Shown here piece after piece: positions 6,431 to 12,602 of a stretch of DNA of 12,602 nucleotides. The translations under genes and the position numbers were made by a program. Numbering within the stretch: the stretch's first letter is position 1; every line of letters begins with the position of its first letter. The DNA comes from Thermoplasmata archaeon (lineage in GTDB: Archaea > Thermoplasmatota > Thermoplasmata > Lutacidiplasmatales > UBA184). The stretch lies in NCBI GenBank assembly GCA_030037695.1, contig JASHQF010000021.1, forward strand, positions 1 through 12,602. Direction: 5' to 3'. The notes beneath the pieces were generated by a model. It had not been told where the DNA came from, did not search any database, and saw only the letters and a program-made list of their open reading frames with translations.

Positions 6431-7960
6431 TTACCGTCGCGTACGACCGTGAGCCGCGTCGATCCACCCCCGCTGCGTCTGGAGACGGACCCGGCCCTCG
6501 TGCGCCCAGGCGGAGCCCCGCTCCCCGACGCCGGTGCCGGCCGCCCGCGCGGAAGGCGGGGTCGCCGGTCGGCGGAGCGCCCCGACCACGCCGAGCGCGG
6601 CTGCGGTGAGCACGTCCGAGGTGAGGCCCCGGTCCACCGCGCTGCGGTAGCTCCGATAGACGATGGGAAACAGCGCGTAGGAGAGCACTTCCGCGGTGTC
6701 CGCGGCGGGCACGAGCGCCCGGAGCTCGGCGGCCGCCTTCGCGAGCTCGGGGTCGAGGAGGTCGGCGGGGCGCGCCCGGATCGCGGAGGTCCCGGCCGTC
6801 ACGCGCGCGACCAGCTCGGGGTCGAGCGGTCCGGGCGGCGTCCCGTACAGCCCGCGGACGTAGTCGCGGACCTCGTTCGTCACCTGGCGGTACCGCCCTC
6901 CCTGGAGCACGTTGAGGACGGCCTGGATCCCGACGATCTGGCTCGTCGGGGTGACGAGCGGAGGGTAGCCGAGATCGGCGCGGACCCGGGGCACCTCGGC
7001 GAGGACCTCCGCGAGCCGCCCGAGCGCTTCCTGCTCCTTCAGCTGCGACAGGAGGTTGGAGAGCATGCCGCCCGGGACCTGATGCGTGAGGATCCCCGGA
7101 TCGGTCTGCAGCGAGCGCAATTCGAGCAGCGGGCGGTAGTGCTCGAGCACCCCCCGAAAGTACTCCGCGAGCTCGCCGAGCGCCCCGAGATCCAGCTTCG
7201 GATCGTTCGGGGTCCCGCGCAGGGCCCCGACGAGCGTCTCGGTCGGGGGCTGGCTCGCACCGCCGGCGAACGGGCTCAGCGCCCCGTCGACGGCGGCGGC
7301 GCCCGCCTCGGCGGCGGCGACGCAGGTGAGCGAGGCGAGGCCGCTCGCCGAATGGGTATGGACGACGACGGGCAGGCCGATCTCCTGGCGGAGCGCCCGG
7401 ACGAGCGCCGCCCCGTCGCCGGGCGGCATCATGCCGGCCATGTCCTTGACGCACAGCTCGTCGGCGTCGAGCTCGGCGAGGCGCCGCCCCAGCGCGACGA
7501 ACGCCTCGAGCGAGTGGACCGGGGAGGAGGTGTAGCAGATCGTCGCCTGCGCCCGGGCCCCGGCCCGCTTCACGGCACGGAGGGCGACCTCCATGTTCCT
7601 CGGATCGTTGAGGGCGTCGAAGACCCGGAAGATGTCGATCCCGGTGCGGGCCGCCTCGTCGACGAACGACCGGACGACGTCGTCGGCGTAGTGGCGGTAC
7701 CCCACCAGGTTCTGGCCCCGCAGGAGCATCTGGAGCGGCGTCCGCGGCATCGCCCGCTTGAGCGCCCGCAGGCGCTCCCACGGGTCCTCGCGCAGGTAGC
7801 GCAGGCAGACGTCGAACGTCGCTCCGCCCCACGCCTCGATCGAGCGGTAGCCGATCGCGTCGAGTCGCTCGGCCGCCGGGAGCATGTCCCGGGTGCGCAT
7901 CCTGGTGGCGATCAGCGACTGGTGGCCGTCCCGGAGGACCGTCTCGGTGATGCCGACCAT
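6431..7960 (-). CDS. pycB: Pyruvate carboxylase subunit B / transcarboxylase 5S-like carboxyltransferase
   Basis: Biotin-dependent carboxyltransferase acting between carboxybiotin and pyruvate or oxaloacetate. The 509-residue product starts with the family signature TETVLRDGHQSLIATRMRT. Its metal site is Asp11 (RDGHQS), His201 and His203 (HTHSASG), plus Lys172 in CVKDMAGMM, the lysine expected to be carbamylated. The TIM-barrel part covers about 1-290 and the conserved C-terminal domain runs to about 465 (LVTPTSQIVGIQAV, YALFPIVYRSY). The last 40 or so residues are low-complexity and unlike the family. The ATG at 7958-7960 follows the pccB stop by 17 bases, with a weak GGGGGT. No biotinyl domain is fused, unlike OadA or full pyruvate carboxylase; it is encoded next. 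The same fold serves pyruvate carboxylase, oxaloacetate decarboxylase and transcarboxylase. No sodium-pump or biotin carboxylase gene is present, so the exact reaction is open. Confidence 0.9.
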   Translation of the reverse strand: MVGITETVLRDGHQSLIATRMRTRDMLPAAERLDAIGYRSIEAWGGATFDVCLRYLREDPWERLRALKRAMPRTPLQMLLRGQNLVGYRHYADDVVRSFVDEAARTGIDIFRVFDALNDPRNMEVALRAVKRAGARAQATICYTSSPVHSLEAFVALGRRLAELDADELCVKDMAGMMPPGDGAALVRALRQEIGLPVVVHTHSASGLASLTCVAAAEAGAAAVDGALSPFAGGASQPPTETLVGALRGTPNDPKLDLGALGELAEYFRGVLEHYRPLLELRSLQTDPGILTHQVPGGMLSNLLSQLKEQEALGRLAEVLAEVPRVRADLGYPPLVTPTSQIVGIQAVLNVLQGGRYRQVTNEVRDYVRGLYGTPPGPLDPELVARVTAGTSAIRARPADLLDPELAKAAAELRALVPAADTAEVLSYALFPIVYRSYRSAVDRGLTSDVLTAAALGVVGALRRPATPPSARAAGTGVGERGSAWAHEGRVRLQTQRGWIDAAHGRTRR

Positions 7961-7977
7961 CCGACCGCGACCCCCGG

Positions 7978-9528
7978 CTACAGGGGCACGTTCCCGTGCT
8001 TGCGGGCCGGTCGGTCGTCGCGCTTCGTGGCGAGGAGGGCGAGGCCGGCGACGAGGCGGGCCCGCGTCTCCGCCGGGGCGATGACGTCGTCGACGTATCC
8101 CCGCTCGGCCGCGAGGTACGGGTTGAGGAACTCCCGTCGGTACTCCCCCGTCAGCCGGTCCTGGAGCGCGGCCCGCCCGCCGTCCCCGGCCGCCTCGAGC
8201 TCGCGACGGAACAGGATCCCCACCGCCCCCTCCGCGCCCATCACCGCGATCTCGGCGGTCGGCCAGGCGACGTTGAGGTCGGCGCCGAGGTGCTTGGAGC
8301 ACATCACGTCGTAGGCGCCGCCGTAGGCCTTGCGCAGGATCACGGTGAGCATCGGCACCGTCGCCTCGGCGTAGGCGTACAGCAGCTTCGCCCCGTGCCG
8401 GATGATCCCTCCGTGCTCCTGCGCGACGCCGGGCAGGAACCCGGGGACGTCGACGAACGTGAGGAGCGGGAGGTTGAACGCGTCGCAGAACCGGACGAAC
8501 CGGGCCCCCTTCGTCGACGCGACGATGTCGAGCGTGCCGGCGAGATGCGCCGGGTTGTTCGCGACGACCCCGACCGAGCGCCCGTCCAGGCGGGCGAGGC
8601 CGACCACCAGGTTGCGGGCCCACGCCTCCTGGACCTCGAGGAACGTCCCCGGGTCGAGGACCCGGTCGAGCACGGCGTGGACGTCGTACGGGGCGTTCGC
8701 CGCCTCGGGCACGACCTGGGCGAGCTCCTGCGCGGCGCTCTCGGGCGGGGCCGCCGGCTCGGCCCGCGGCGGGTCCTCGAGGTTGTTGAGCGGGAGGTAC
8801 CCCAGGAGCCGGCGGGCGAGCGCGATCGCGTCGCGGTCCGACGCGCTCGTGAAATGCGAGACCCCCGAGAGCTCGGCGTGAGCGTCCGCCCCGCCGAGCG
8901 CCTCCATCGTCACTTCCTCGCCGGTGACCGCGCGCACCACGTCCGGTCCCGTGATGAACATCTGGCCCGAGCCGCGGGCGATCACCACGAAGTCCGTGAT
9001 CGCGGGAGAGTAGACCGCGCCGCCGGCGCACGGGCCGAGGATCAGCGAGATCTGGGGGACGACGCCCGACAATAGGACGTTGCGGAAGAACACCTCCCCG
9101 TAGCCGCCGAGGCTCTGGACCCCCTCCTGGATCCGGGCGCCCCCGGAGTCGTCGAGCCCGACGATCGGGACCCCGACCTTCCGGGCGGTCTCCATCACCT
9201 TCACGATCTTCATCGCGTGCGCTTCGCCGAGCGCGCCCCCGAACACCGTCGCGTCCTGGGCGAAGGCGCAGGCCGGTCGTCCGTCGATCGCGCCGAAGCC
9301 GGTGACGACGCCGTCCCCCGGGACCTTCCGCTCGGCGAGGCCGAACGACGTCGCGCGGTGGACGACGAACGGGTCGAGCTCGGAGAACGTCCCGGGGTCA
9401 AACAGCGCCTCGAGCCGCTCCCGCGCGGTGAGCTTGCCGGCCGCGCGGTGCTTCTTCACCCGCTCCGCGCCGCCCCCCTCGCGCGCCCGCTGGCGCAACG
9501 CCTCCCAGCGATCGACCGCGTCGGTCAC
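7978..9528 (-). CDS. pccB: Acyl-CoA (propionyl/methylmalonyl-CoA) carboxyltransferase beta subunit
   Basis: Carboxyltransferase of the PccB / MmdA / transcarboxylase 12S family, moving a carboxyl group between biotin and an acyl-CoA. The 516 residues are the usual length and contain two crotonase-fold halves. The N-terminal half carries DDSGGARIQEG and the oxyanion-hole GPCAGGAVYSPA (about 166-176). The C-terminal half carries VDVPGFLPG (about 359-367), GAKLLYAYAEATVP (about 379-392) and RKAYGGAYDVM (about 399-409). From memory, the Asp of AYDVM (407) is the position that favours propionyl-CoA over acetyl-CoA in actinobacterial enzymes. Start: GTG at 9526-9528, in a GTGA overlap with the birA stop, which suggests coupled translation. 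The longer open frame upstream is out-of-frame birA sequence. It may instead be a methylmalonyl-CoA decarboxylase alpha subunit. Confidence 0.9.
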   Translation of the reverse strand: MTDAVDRWEALRQRAREGGGAERVKKHRAAGKLTARERLEALFDPGTFSELDPFVVHRATSFGLAERKVPGDGVVTGFGAIDGRPACAFAQDATVFGGALGEAHAMKIVKVMETARKVGVPIVGLDDSGGARIQEGVQSLGGYGEVFFRNVLLSGVVPQISLILGPCAGGAVYSPAITDFVVIARGSGQMFITGPDVVRAVTGEEVTMEALGGADAHAELSGVSHFTSASDRDAIALARRLLGYLPLNNLEDPPRAEPAAPPESAAQELAQVVPEAANAPYDVHAVLDRVLDPGTFLEVQEAWARNLVVGLARLDGRSVGVVANNPAHLAGTLDIVASTKGARFVRFCDAFNLPLLTFVDVPGFLPGVAQEHGGIIRHGAKLLYAYAEATVPMLTVILRKAYGGAYDVMCSKHLGADLNVAWPTAEIAVMGAEGAVGILFRRELEAAGDGGRAALQDRLTGEYRREFLNPYLAAERGYVDDVIAPAETRARLVAGLALLATKRDDRPARKHGNVPL

Positions 9529-10268
9529 GGCCCGCCCTCGAACCGCAGCGAACCGGTCCGTACCGAGATCGGTCCCGTCTCGGTACGGAGGCGAAGCTCC
9601 CCGTCCGGACCGATCGACTCGATCCGCCCTGACGCACGGCCGTCCCCGTCGACGACCGCCTTCTCCCCGACCCCGTAGAGGAGCTCGGAGCAGGCGCGGA
9701 TCGCCCCTTCCGGCCCGCCCGGGGCGCCGAGCTCCCGGCGGGCGGCGAGGGCGGCCCCGACGGTCAGTTCTTCGACCTCCTCCAGGCCGGGCGGCGGTCG
9801 GGCGAACTCGCTGAGCGAGGCGGCCGTCGCTTCGACGGTCGGGGGCAGGACGCCGGGCGGGAGGGCCACGTTGACCCCGATCCCCGCCACGGCCCTGCGG
9901 CCGCCGGGAGAGCCGACCTCGTCGATCAGGATCCCCGAGAGCTTGCGCGCCGCGCCTTCGCCGTTCGACACCACGAGATCGTTGGGCCACTTGAGCCGGG
10001 CCGGGACGCCGTACCGGAGCGAGAAGGCGCGGGCCAGGTGCGCCCCGATCGCGAGCGGCAGGACCCCCGGCGCGGTCGCGGGCGATTCGAGCACGAGCGA
10101 AAGGTAGAGGCCCCCCTCGGGCGACGCCCAGTCCCGAGCCCCCCGACCCCGGCCGCGCGTCTGCCGGCGGGCCACGACGCGGGTCCCCTCGGGAACGCCC
10201 TGGCGCGCGAGCTCCAGCGCCCGGTCCTGGGTCGAGGGCAGCGCCTCGTGGAACTCGCGGGATTGCAC
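9525..10268 (-). CDS. birA: Biotin--[acetyl-CoA-carboxylase] ligase, catalytic-only type
   Basis: Activates biotin with ATP and attaches it to the carrier lysine. Motifs in order: PSTQDRALELA (11-21), the biotin/ATP loop GRGRGARDW (38-46) with SPEGGLYLS, KWPND (93-97), KLSGIL (109-114) and GIGVNV (129-134). The C-terminal SH3-like domain is about 200-247. The 247-residue product lacks the N-terminal winged helix of E. coli BirA, so it should not repress its own operon directly. The GTG at 10266-10268 starts just before the conserved REFHEALPST. The frame stays open further upstream, but no suitable start exists there and that part runs antisense into the SCP2-like gene. The gene leads the carboxyltransferase unit and its target carrier is the last gene, a fitting arrangement. 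An inverted repeat lies in its presumed promoter. Confidence 0.93.
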   Translation of the reverse strand: MQSREFHEALPSTQDRALELARQGVPEGTRVVARRQTRGRGRGARDWASPEGGLYLSLVLESPATAPGVLPLAIGAHLARAFSLRYGVPARLKWPNDLVVSNGEGAARKLSGILIDEVGSPGGRRAVAGIGVNVALPPGVLPPTVEATAASLSEFARPPPGLEEVEELTVGAALAARRELGAPGGPEGAIRACSELLYGVGEKAVVDGDGRASGRIESIGPDGELRLRTETGPISVRTGSLRFEGGP

Positions 10269-10296
10269 GTCGGCCCACCCCGTCGGACGCGAGGGG

Positions 10297-10326
10297 GCCG
10301 GTCGCTTAACGGTTCGGGCGACCGGC
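10297..10326. promoter_or_regulatory. 9-bp inverted repeat in the birA / SCP2-like divergent promoter region
   Basis: The arms GCCGGTCGC (10297-10305) and GCGACCGGC (10318-10326) match perfectly around a 12-base centre that includes TTAACGGTT. The whole element lies in the 121-base gap between the divergent genes, 29 bases from the birA GTG. On the minus strand the GTTAAG at 10305-10310 could be the birA TATA element, so a protein on the repeat would block or direct transcription. Function is inferred from symmetry and position only. Confidence 0.42.
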
Positions 10327-10389
10327 GTCGCGTCGGGGGTCGGCTCACGCCCCCGAGAGCTCAAGCGGTCCCCGACTCCTCCCGAACCG

Positions 10390-10746
10390 ATGAGCTGCGT
10401 GGAGGAGGCGGTGGCGTCCGCCGCACGATCGCTCGAGCCCGAGATCCAGAGCCGCCTGCACGGGTTCCTCGGGAGCATCGTCCGCGCCTATCTTCCGCAG
10501 ACGTGGACGTTCCGCACCTCCGACGGGAGCGCGTCGCTCACGATCGATGCGAACGGACGCGCGACGGTCGCGCCGGGGGTCGTCGCCTCGCCCGACGTCA
10601 CGGTCGAGCTCCCCCACGACCTCGTGAAGAAGCTCCTGACCTCGCGCGGCCGCGAACGGGTCCCCCCCGGCGCGGTCCACGTGACGCCCCATACCGCCCG
10701 CGGCCGAGCGGCGTTCGATTACCTGCGCGGTCGGCTGGGGCTGTAG
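10390..10746 (+). CDS. SCP2-like (sterol carrier protein 2 fold) domain protein
   Basis: A 118-residue soluble protein. After an N-terminal helical part (about 1-35, EPEIQSRLHGFLGSIVRAYL) it shows the SCP2-like pattern: WTFRTSDGSASLTI, then SPDVTVELPHDLVKKLL (about 67-83), then PPGAVHVTP and a final helix FDYLRGRLGL. The family binds hydrophobic ligands such as fatty acyl chains or lipids. Archaeal members are mostly uncharacterised. No catalytic residues or membrane segments are visible. The ATG at 10390 has no clear Shine-Dalgarno. It diverges from birA; a link with acyl-CoA metabolism is possible from position but is not shown. Assignment rests on the pattern of the C-terminal two-thirds and is moderate. 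Confidence 0.62.
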   Translation: MSCVEEAVASAARSLEPEIQSRLHGFLGSIVRAYLPQTWTFRTSDGSASLTIDANGRATVAPGVVASPDVTVELPHDLVKKLLTSRGRERVPPGAVHVTPHTARGRAAFDYLRGRLGL

Positions 10747-10747
10747 T

Positions 10748-10761
10748 CGACCGATCGGTCG
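10748..10761. promoter_or_regulatory. 14-bp perfect palindrome between the SCP2-like and membrane genes
   Basis: CGACCGATCGGTCG is self-complementary over all 14 bases. It begins one base after the SCP2-like stop and lies about 12 bases before a TATA-like patch. It could be an operator for the downstream membrane gene or form a hairpin at the end of the upstream transcript. Confidence 0.35.
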
Positions 10762-10771
10762 GACGCAGCCC

Positions 10772-10778
10772 GTAAATC
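10772..10778 (+). promoter_or_regulatory. Candidate TATA-like box of the four-helix membrane gene
   Basis: GTAAATC is the only AT-rich patch in the 53-base gap and is centred about 25 bases before the GTG at 10800. This spacing fits a leaderless transcript, in line with the lack of a Shine-Dalgarno. Confidence 0.3.
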
Positions 10779-10799
10779 CCGGTCGACGCATTCCCCGGC

Positions 10800-11354
10800 G
10801 TGGCGGCGCGAGCCGGCCCGGCCCAGGTCCCTCGTCGGAACCTGCGACCCACGCCGGGGGTGCTGGCCCTCGGCGTGACGGGGGCGATCCTGATCGCCCT
10901 CAACGCGGCCTGGCTCCTCTTCCTCGGCGGGACCCTTCCCTCGTGGCTGAGCAGCGGGGCCTCGCTCGTGTGGCTCGGCGGGGTCGGCCTGGTCGAGGCG
11001 GGGCTGCTCGCGGGGGCGGCCGTCTACGCCTACCTCGAGCCCCGGCACCACACCCCCCTCGGCGTCGCGATGATCACCCTCGCGCTCCTCGCCCTTCAGA
11101 TCGGGGGGGGTGCCCTGCTGGGGACCTTGCTCGGGTACGTCGGCGGCGTCGTGGCGATCGCCCATCGACCCGCGGCGGGGACGGATACGCTCGAGACGGT
11201 CGACCTGGACGCCGTGCGGCGCGACCCCGTCCTCGAGGCGGACCTGATCCGCTCGGGGTACCTCCTCTCCGACAGTCCGCCGGGCCCCGGCGAGACCGGC
11301 GCCGGAACGCCCCGAAGCGCCTCGCCCGGGGTCCCGCCCGGACCCGCGCCCTAG
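10800..11354 (+). CDS. Four-helix integral membrane protein, function unknown
   Basis: A 184-residue protein. Hydrophobic segments at about residues 20-43, 54-79 and 86-121 suggest four membrane helices, the last segment being long enough for two with a Gly-rich turn (QIGGGALLGTLLGYVGG). A basic N-terminus (RAGPAQVPRRNLRP) and an acidic, then Pro/Gly-rich C-terminal tail (about 125-184) would lie on the cytoplasmic side by the positive-inside rule. No transporter or enzyme motif is recognised. It resembles the small four-helix families of unknown function found in archaea and actinobacteria, but I cannot name one with confidence. The GTG at 10800-10802 is chosen for its position just after the TATA-like patch. 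Its TAG stop shares the bases CTAG with the stop of the convergent ribH. Confidence 0.7.
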   Translation: MAARAGPAQVPRRNLRPTPGVLALGVTGAILIALNAAWLLFLGGTLPSWLSSGASLVWLGGVGLVEAGLLAGAAVYAYLEPRHHTPLGVAMITLALLALQIGGGALLGTLLGYVGGVVAIAHRPAAGTDTLETVDLDAVRRDPVLEADLIRSGYLLSDSPPGPGETGAGTPRSASPGVPPGPAP

Positions 11355-11800
11355 CGGGTTCCCTCGATCTCCCGAAGGCGTCGGACCATCTTCACCGCGG
11401 CCCGGACCGCGTTCGCCGCGTTCTCGATCCGGTCCTGCGCCTGGAGCCGGGTCTCGCCCGGCCCCGAGATGCCGAGGCCGAGGGGCTTGCCGTGCTCCAC
11501 CGAGAGGTCGAGCAGCTTGCGCGCGGCCTGGTGCATCACGACCTCGTCGTGCTGCGTCTCCCCCTCGATCACCGCCCCGAGGGCGACGACCGCGTCAACG
11601 TCCCGGCGGGCGAACAGGGCCCGTACCGCGAGCGGCAGATCGTAGACGCCCGGGGTCTTCACGACGGGCCCGAGGCTCGCGCCGAGGAAGTCGACCTCCT
11701 CCTTCGCCCGCTCGAGCATCAGGAGCGTCACGTCGTAGTTGAACTCGCTCGCCACCAGCGCGATCCGGATCCCTGTACCCTCGCCCGTTCCCTTCGCCAT
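11351..11800 (-). CDS. ribH: 6,7-dimethyl-8-ribityllumazine synthase
   Basis: Condenses 5-amino-6-ribitylamino-uracil with dihydroxybutanone phosphate to give ribityllumazine, the step before riboflavin. The 149-residue product has the family motifs: VASEFN (17-21), GVYDLPLAV (51-59), ALGAVIEGETQHDEVV (73-88, with His84 as the expected catalytic base) and KPLGLGISGPG. The wording GVYDLP and GISGPGETRLQAQ is like methanogen RibH, so it is the archaeal form. The start is ATG at 11798-11800, preceded by a GGAGG nine bases away and 26 bases after the ribC stop. It is the third gene of the ribL-ribC-ribH unit. Confidence 0.95.
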   Translation of the reverse strand: MAKGTGEGTGIRIALVASEFNYDVTLLMLERAKEEVDFLGASLGPVVKTPGVYDLPLAVRALFARRDVDAVVALGAVIEGETQHDEVVMHQAARKLLDLSVEHGKPLGLGISGPGETRLQAQDRIENAANAVRAAVKMVRRLREIEGTR

Positions 11801-11809
11801 CGTTCCCGT

Positions 11810-11814
11810 CCTCC
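11810..11814 (-). promoter_or_regulatory. Shine-Dalgarno site of ribH
   Basis: On the minus strand GGAGG lies nine bases before the ribH ATG, in the 26-base gap after ribC. It confirms the internal start of ribH against the longer frame that is open through ribC in a different phase. Confidence 0.6.
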
Positions 11815-11826
11815 CGCCCCCGGCCC

Positions 11827-12300
11827 CTAGCGCACGGGCCGCAGCGGCCCCGCGTCGCGGAACCCCTGCCGCAGCCCCTGGCCCGCCCGACGGGCGAGCG
11901 CCTGCGGTCGGAAGAGGAGATGGAAGGCGTTGAGGGCATGTTCCTCGGCGCGGCGGCGGGCGAGCCGCTCGAGCTCCCGGGGTCCCGCCGCCTCGCCTTC
12001 GAAGACGAAGCACTCGACGATCGGCTTGGCCGCGAGGACCCCCGCGTAGATCAGGCCGAGCGACGCCTCGTGCGCGCACGCGCGGTCGTACTCCGTGGCG
12101 CCCGGCATCCCGAGCGCGAGGCAGAGGTCGACCCCATCCTCGACGAACAGGCGGCGGCAGGCAACGGGGAGGTCCTTGATGCCGGGGACGGTCCGGCGGA
12201 CGACCTTGAACCCGGTGCCGCTCGCCTGCAGCGCCCGGACCGCGAACGTCGCGAGGTCGACGCGGGCGAACGTCGTGTCGGCGACGCCGATCCGCTTCAC
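11827..12300 (-). CDS. ribC: Archaeal riboflavin synthase (RibC type)
   Basis: Dismutates two ribityllumazines into riboflavin and ArP. This is the archaeal enzyme, related to lumazine synthase rather than to the bacterial RibE trimer. The 157-residue length matches the family, and so do its motifs: RIGVADTTFARVDLA (3-17), TVPGIKDLPVACRRL (37-51), LALGMPG (61-67), CAHEASLGL (75-83), ECFVFE (96-101), EEHALNAFHLL (119-129) and GLRQGFRDAGPL (142-153). The GTG at 12298-12300 lies in a GTGA overlap with the ribL stop, and a G-rich GGGGGGA stands about 12 bases upstream. RibH follows after 26 bases. Having RibC next to RibH puts the paralogous last two steps of the pathway side by side. Confidence 0.95.
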   Translation of the reverse strand: MKRIGVADTTFARVDLATFAVRALQASGTGFKVVRRTVPGIKDLPVACRRLFVEDGVDLCLALGMPGATEYDRACAHEASLGLIYAGVLAAKPIVECFVFEGEAAGPRELERLARRRAEEHALNAFHLLFRPQALARRAGQGLRQGFRDAGPLRPVR

Positions 12301-12602
12301 GGACGCGCCGTCTCCCCCCCGGCGGCCCGCGCCAGGATCCGCTCGACGATCTTGCGGGTGGCGAGCTCGTCGTGGGGCAGGGGGCCGATCCGGACGACGC
12401 GCACAGGGACCCCCCGGCGCGCGCACTCCTTCTCGACCTCCTTCTCGTTCCAGACCTGGTCGTGGCCGAGGGCGATGATCGACGGTCGCTCCCGGACGAC
12501 CGTCTCGTAGATGTCGGTCGTCGAGCCGAGGACCGCGCGGTCGACCGGCTTCAACGCCTCGACCATCGCCCGGCGGACGTGCTCGGGGACGTACGGCTCG
12601 TG
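12297..12602 (-). CDS. ribL: Archaeal FAD synthase (FMN adenylyltransferase) RibL, 5' partial
   Basis: Nucleotidyltransferase that makes FAD from FMN and ATP. Only the last 101 residues are in the window; the frame runs open to the right edge, so the HxGH active-site motif near the N-terminus is not seen. Visible family marks are EPYVPEHVRRAMVEALKPVD, AVLGSTTDIYE, IIALGHDQVWNEKEV and RRGVPVRVVRI, then a C-terminal TRKIVERIL in the place of the ISST-type nucleotide-binding motif. The related TagD-type cytidylyltransferases share the fold, but the GHDQ segment and the adjacent ribC and ribH favour RibL. It overlaps ribC by GTGA and is the first visible gene of the unit. Confidence 0.88.
   Translation of the reverse strand, partial: HEPYVPEHVRRAMVEALKPVDRAVLGSTTDIYETVVRERPSIIALGHDQVWNEKEVEKECARRGVPVRVVRIGPLPHDELATRKIVERILARAAGGETARP

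Noticed and set aside
6449..8314. Long plus-strand open frame (621 codons) opposite pycB and the end of pccB
   Set aside because: Antisense shadow with no domain pattern; both minus-strand genes carry intact catalytic motifs.
7961..9031. Upstream extension of the pycB frame through pccB
   Set aside because: This part is pccB read in the wrong frame. The carboxyltransferase signature begins right at the ATG at 7960.
9529..10278. Upstream extension of the pccB frame through birA
   Set aside because: Out-of-frame birA sequence; the GTG at 9528 gives the normal family length and N-terminus.
10269..10478. Upstream extension of birA across the SCP2-like gene
   Set aside because: Low-complexity, lies antisense to the SCP2-like gene, and the conserved ligase sequence begins at the GTG at 10268.
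12301..12426. Longer ribC starting at 12426
   Set aside because: The added residues are Arg/Pro-rich ribL antiphase sequence. The family N-terminus starts at the GTG at 12300, which overlaps the ribL stop.

Overview
The window is a gene-dense, very GC-rich piece of chromosome from an archaeon. Three riboflavin/flavin genes are of archaeal type: the pentameric RibC riboflavin synthase, an archaeal lumazine synthase and a RibL-type FAD synthase. A full-length RtcB and two exported proteins held by C-terminal membrane anchors fit the same assignment. High GC, a sedolisin carrying PKD-like domains, many GTG starts and few Shine-Dalgarno sites suggest an uncultured Thermoplasmatota-like heterotroph. 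That lineage is an inference; no rRNA or other marker is present.

Layout, left to right. (1) The 3' part of a sedolisin (S53) protease gene, cut by the left edge (2-2494, +), with three PKD-like domains and a membrane anchor. (2) rtcB, RNA-splicing ligase (2484-3935, -), whose end overlaps the protease end by 11 bp. (3) A secreted YVTN-type beta-propeller of eight repeats of 42 residues with a C-terminal anchor (4044-5411, -). (4) Divergent from it, a small two-helix membrane protein with a zinc ribbon (5539-5895, +). (5) A biotin-carboxyl-transfer cluster on the minus strand, transcribed birA, pccB-like, pycB-like, biotin carrier (10268 down to 5914). (6) Divergent from birA, an SCP2-like protein (10390-10746, +), then a four-helix membrane protein (10800-11354, +). 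(7) The flavin operon ribL (cut by the right edge), ribC, ribH (12602 down to 11351, -).

How the genes work together. BirA would biotinylate the carrier encoded three genes downstream. The carrier could then serve both carboxyltransferase subunits, one acting on acyl-CoA and one on pyruvate/oxaloacetate. No biotin carboxylase gene is present. The three proteins match the parts list of a methylmalonyl-CoA:pyruvate transcarboxylase (12S, 5S and 1.3S subunits), so the cluster may encode either a transcarboxylase or two carboxylases sharing a carrier. RibH and RibC make riboflavin from ArP and DHBP, and RibL converts FMN to FAD; riboflavin kinase is not in the window. The protease and propeller suggest peptide use and surface functions outside the cell.

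No tRNA, rRNA, CRISPR array, insertion sequence or phage gene was seen. No gene-free stretch exceeds about 130 bases. The three longest gaps (3936-4043, 5412-5538, 10269-10389) carry only promoter-like and palindromic sequence.
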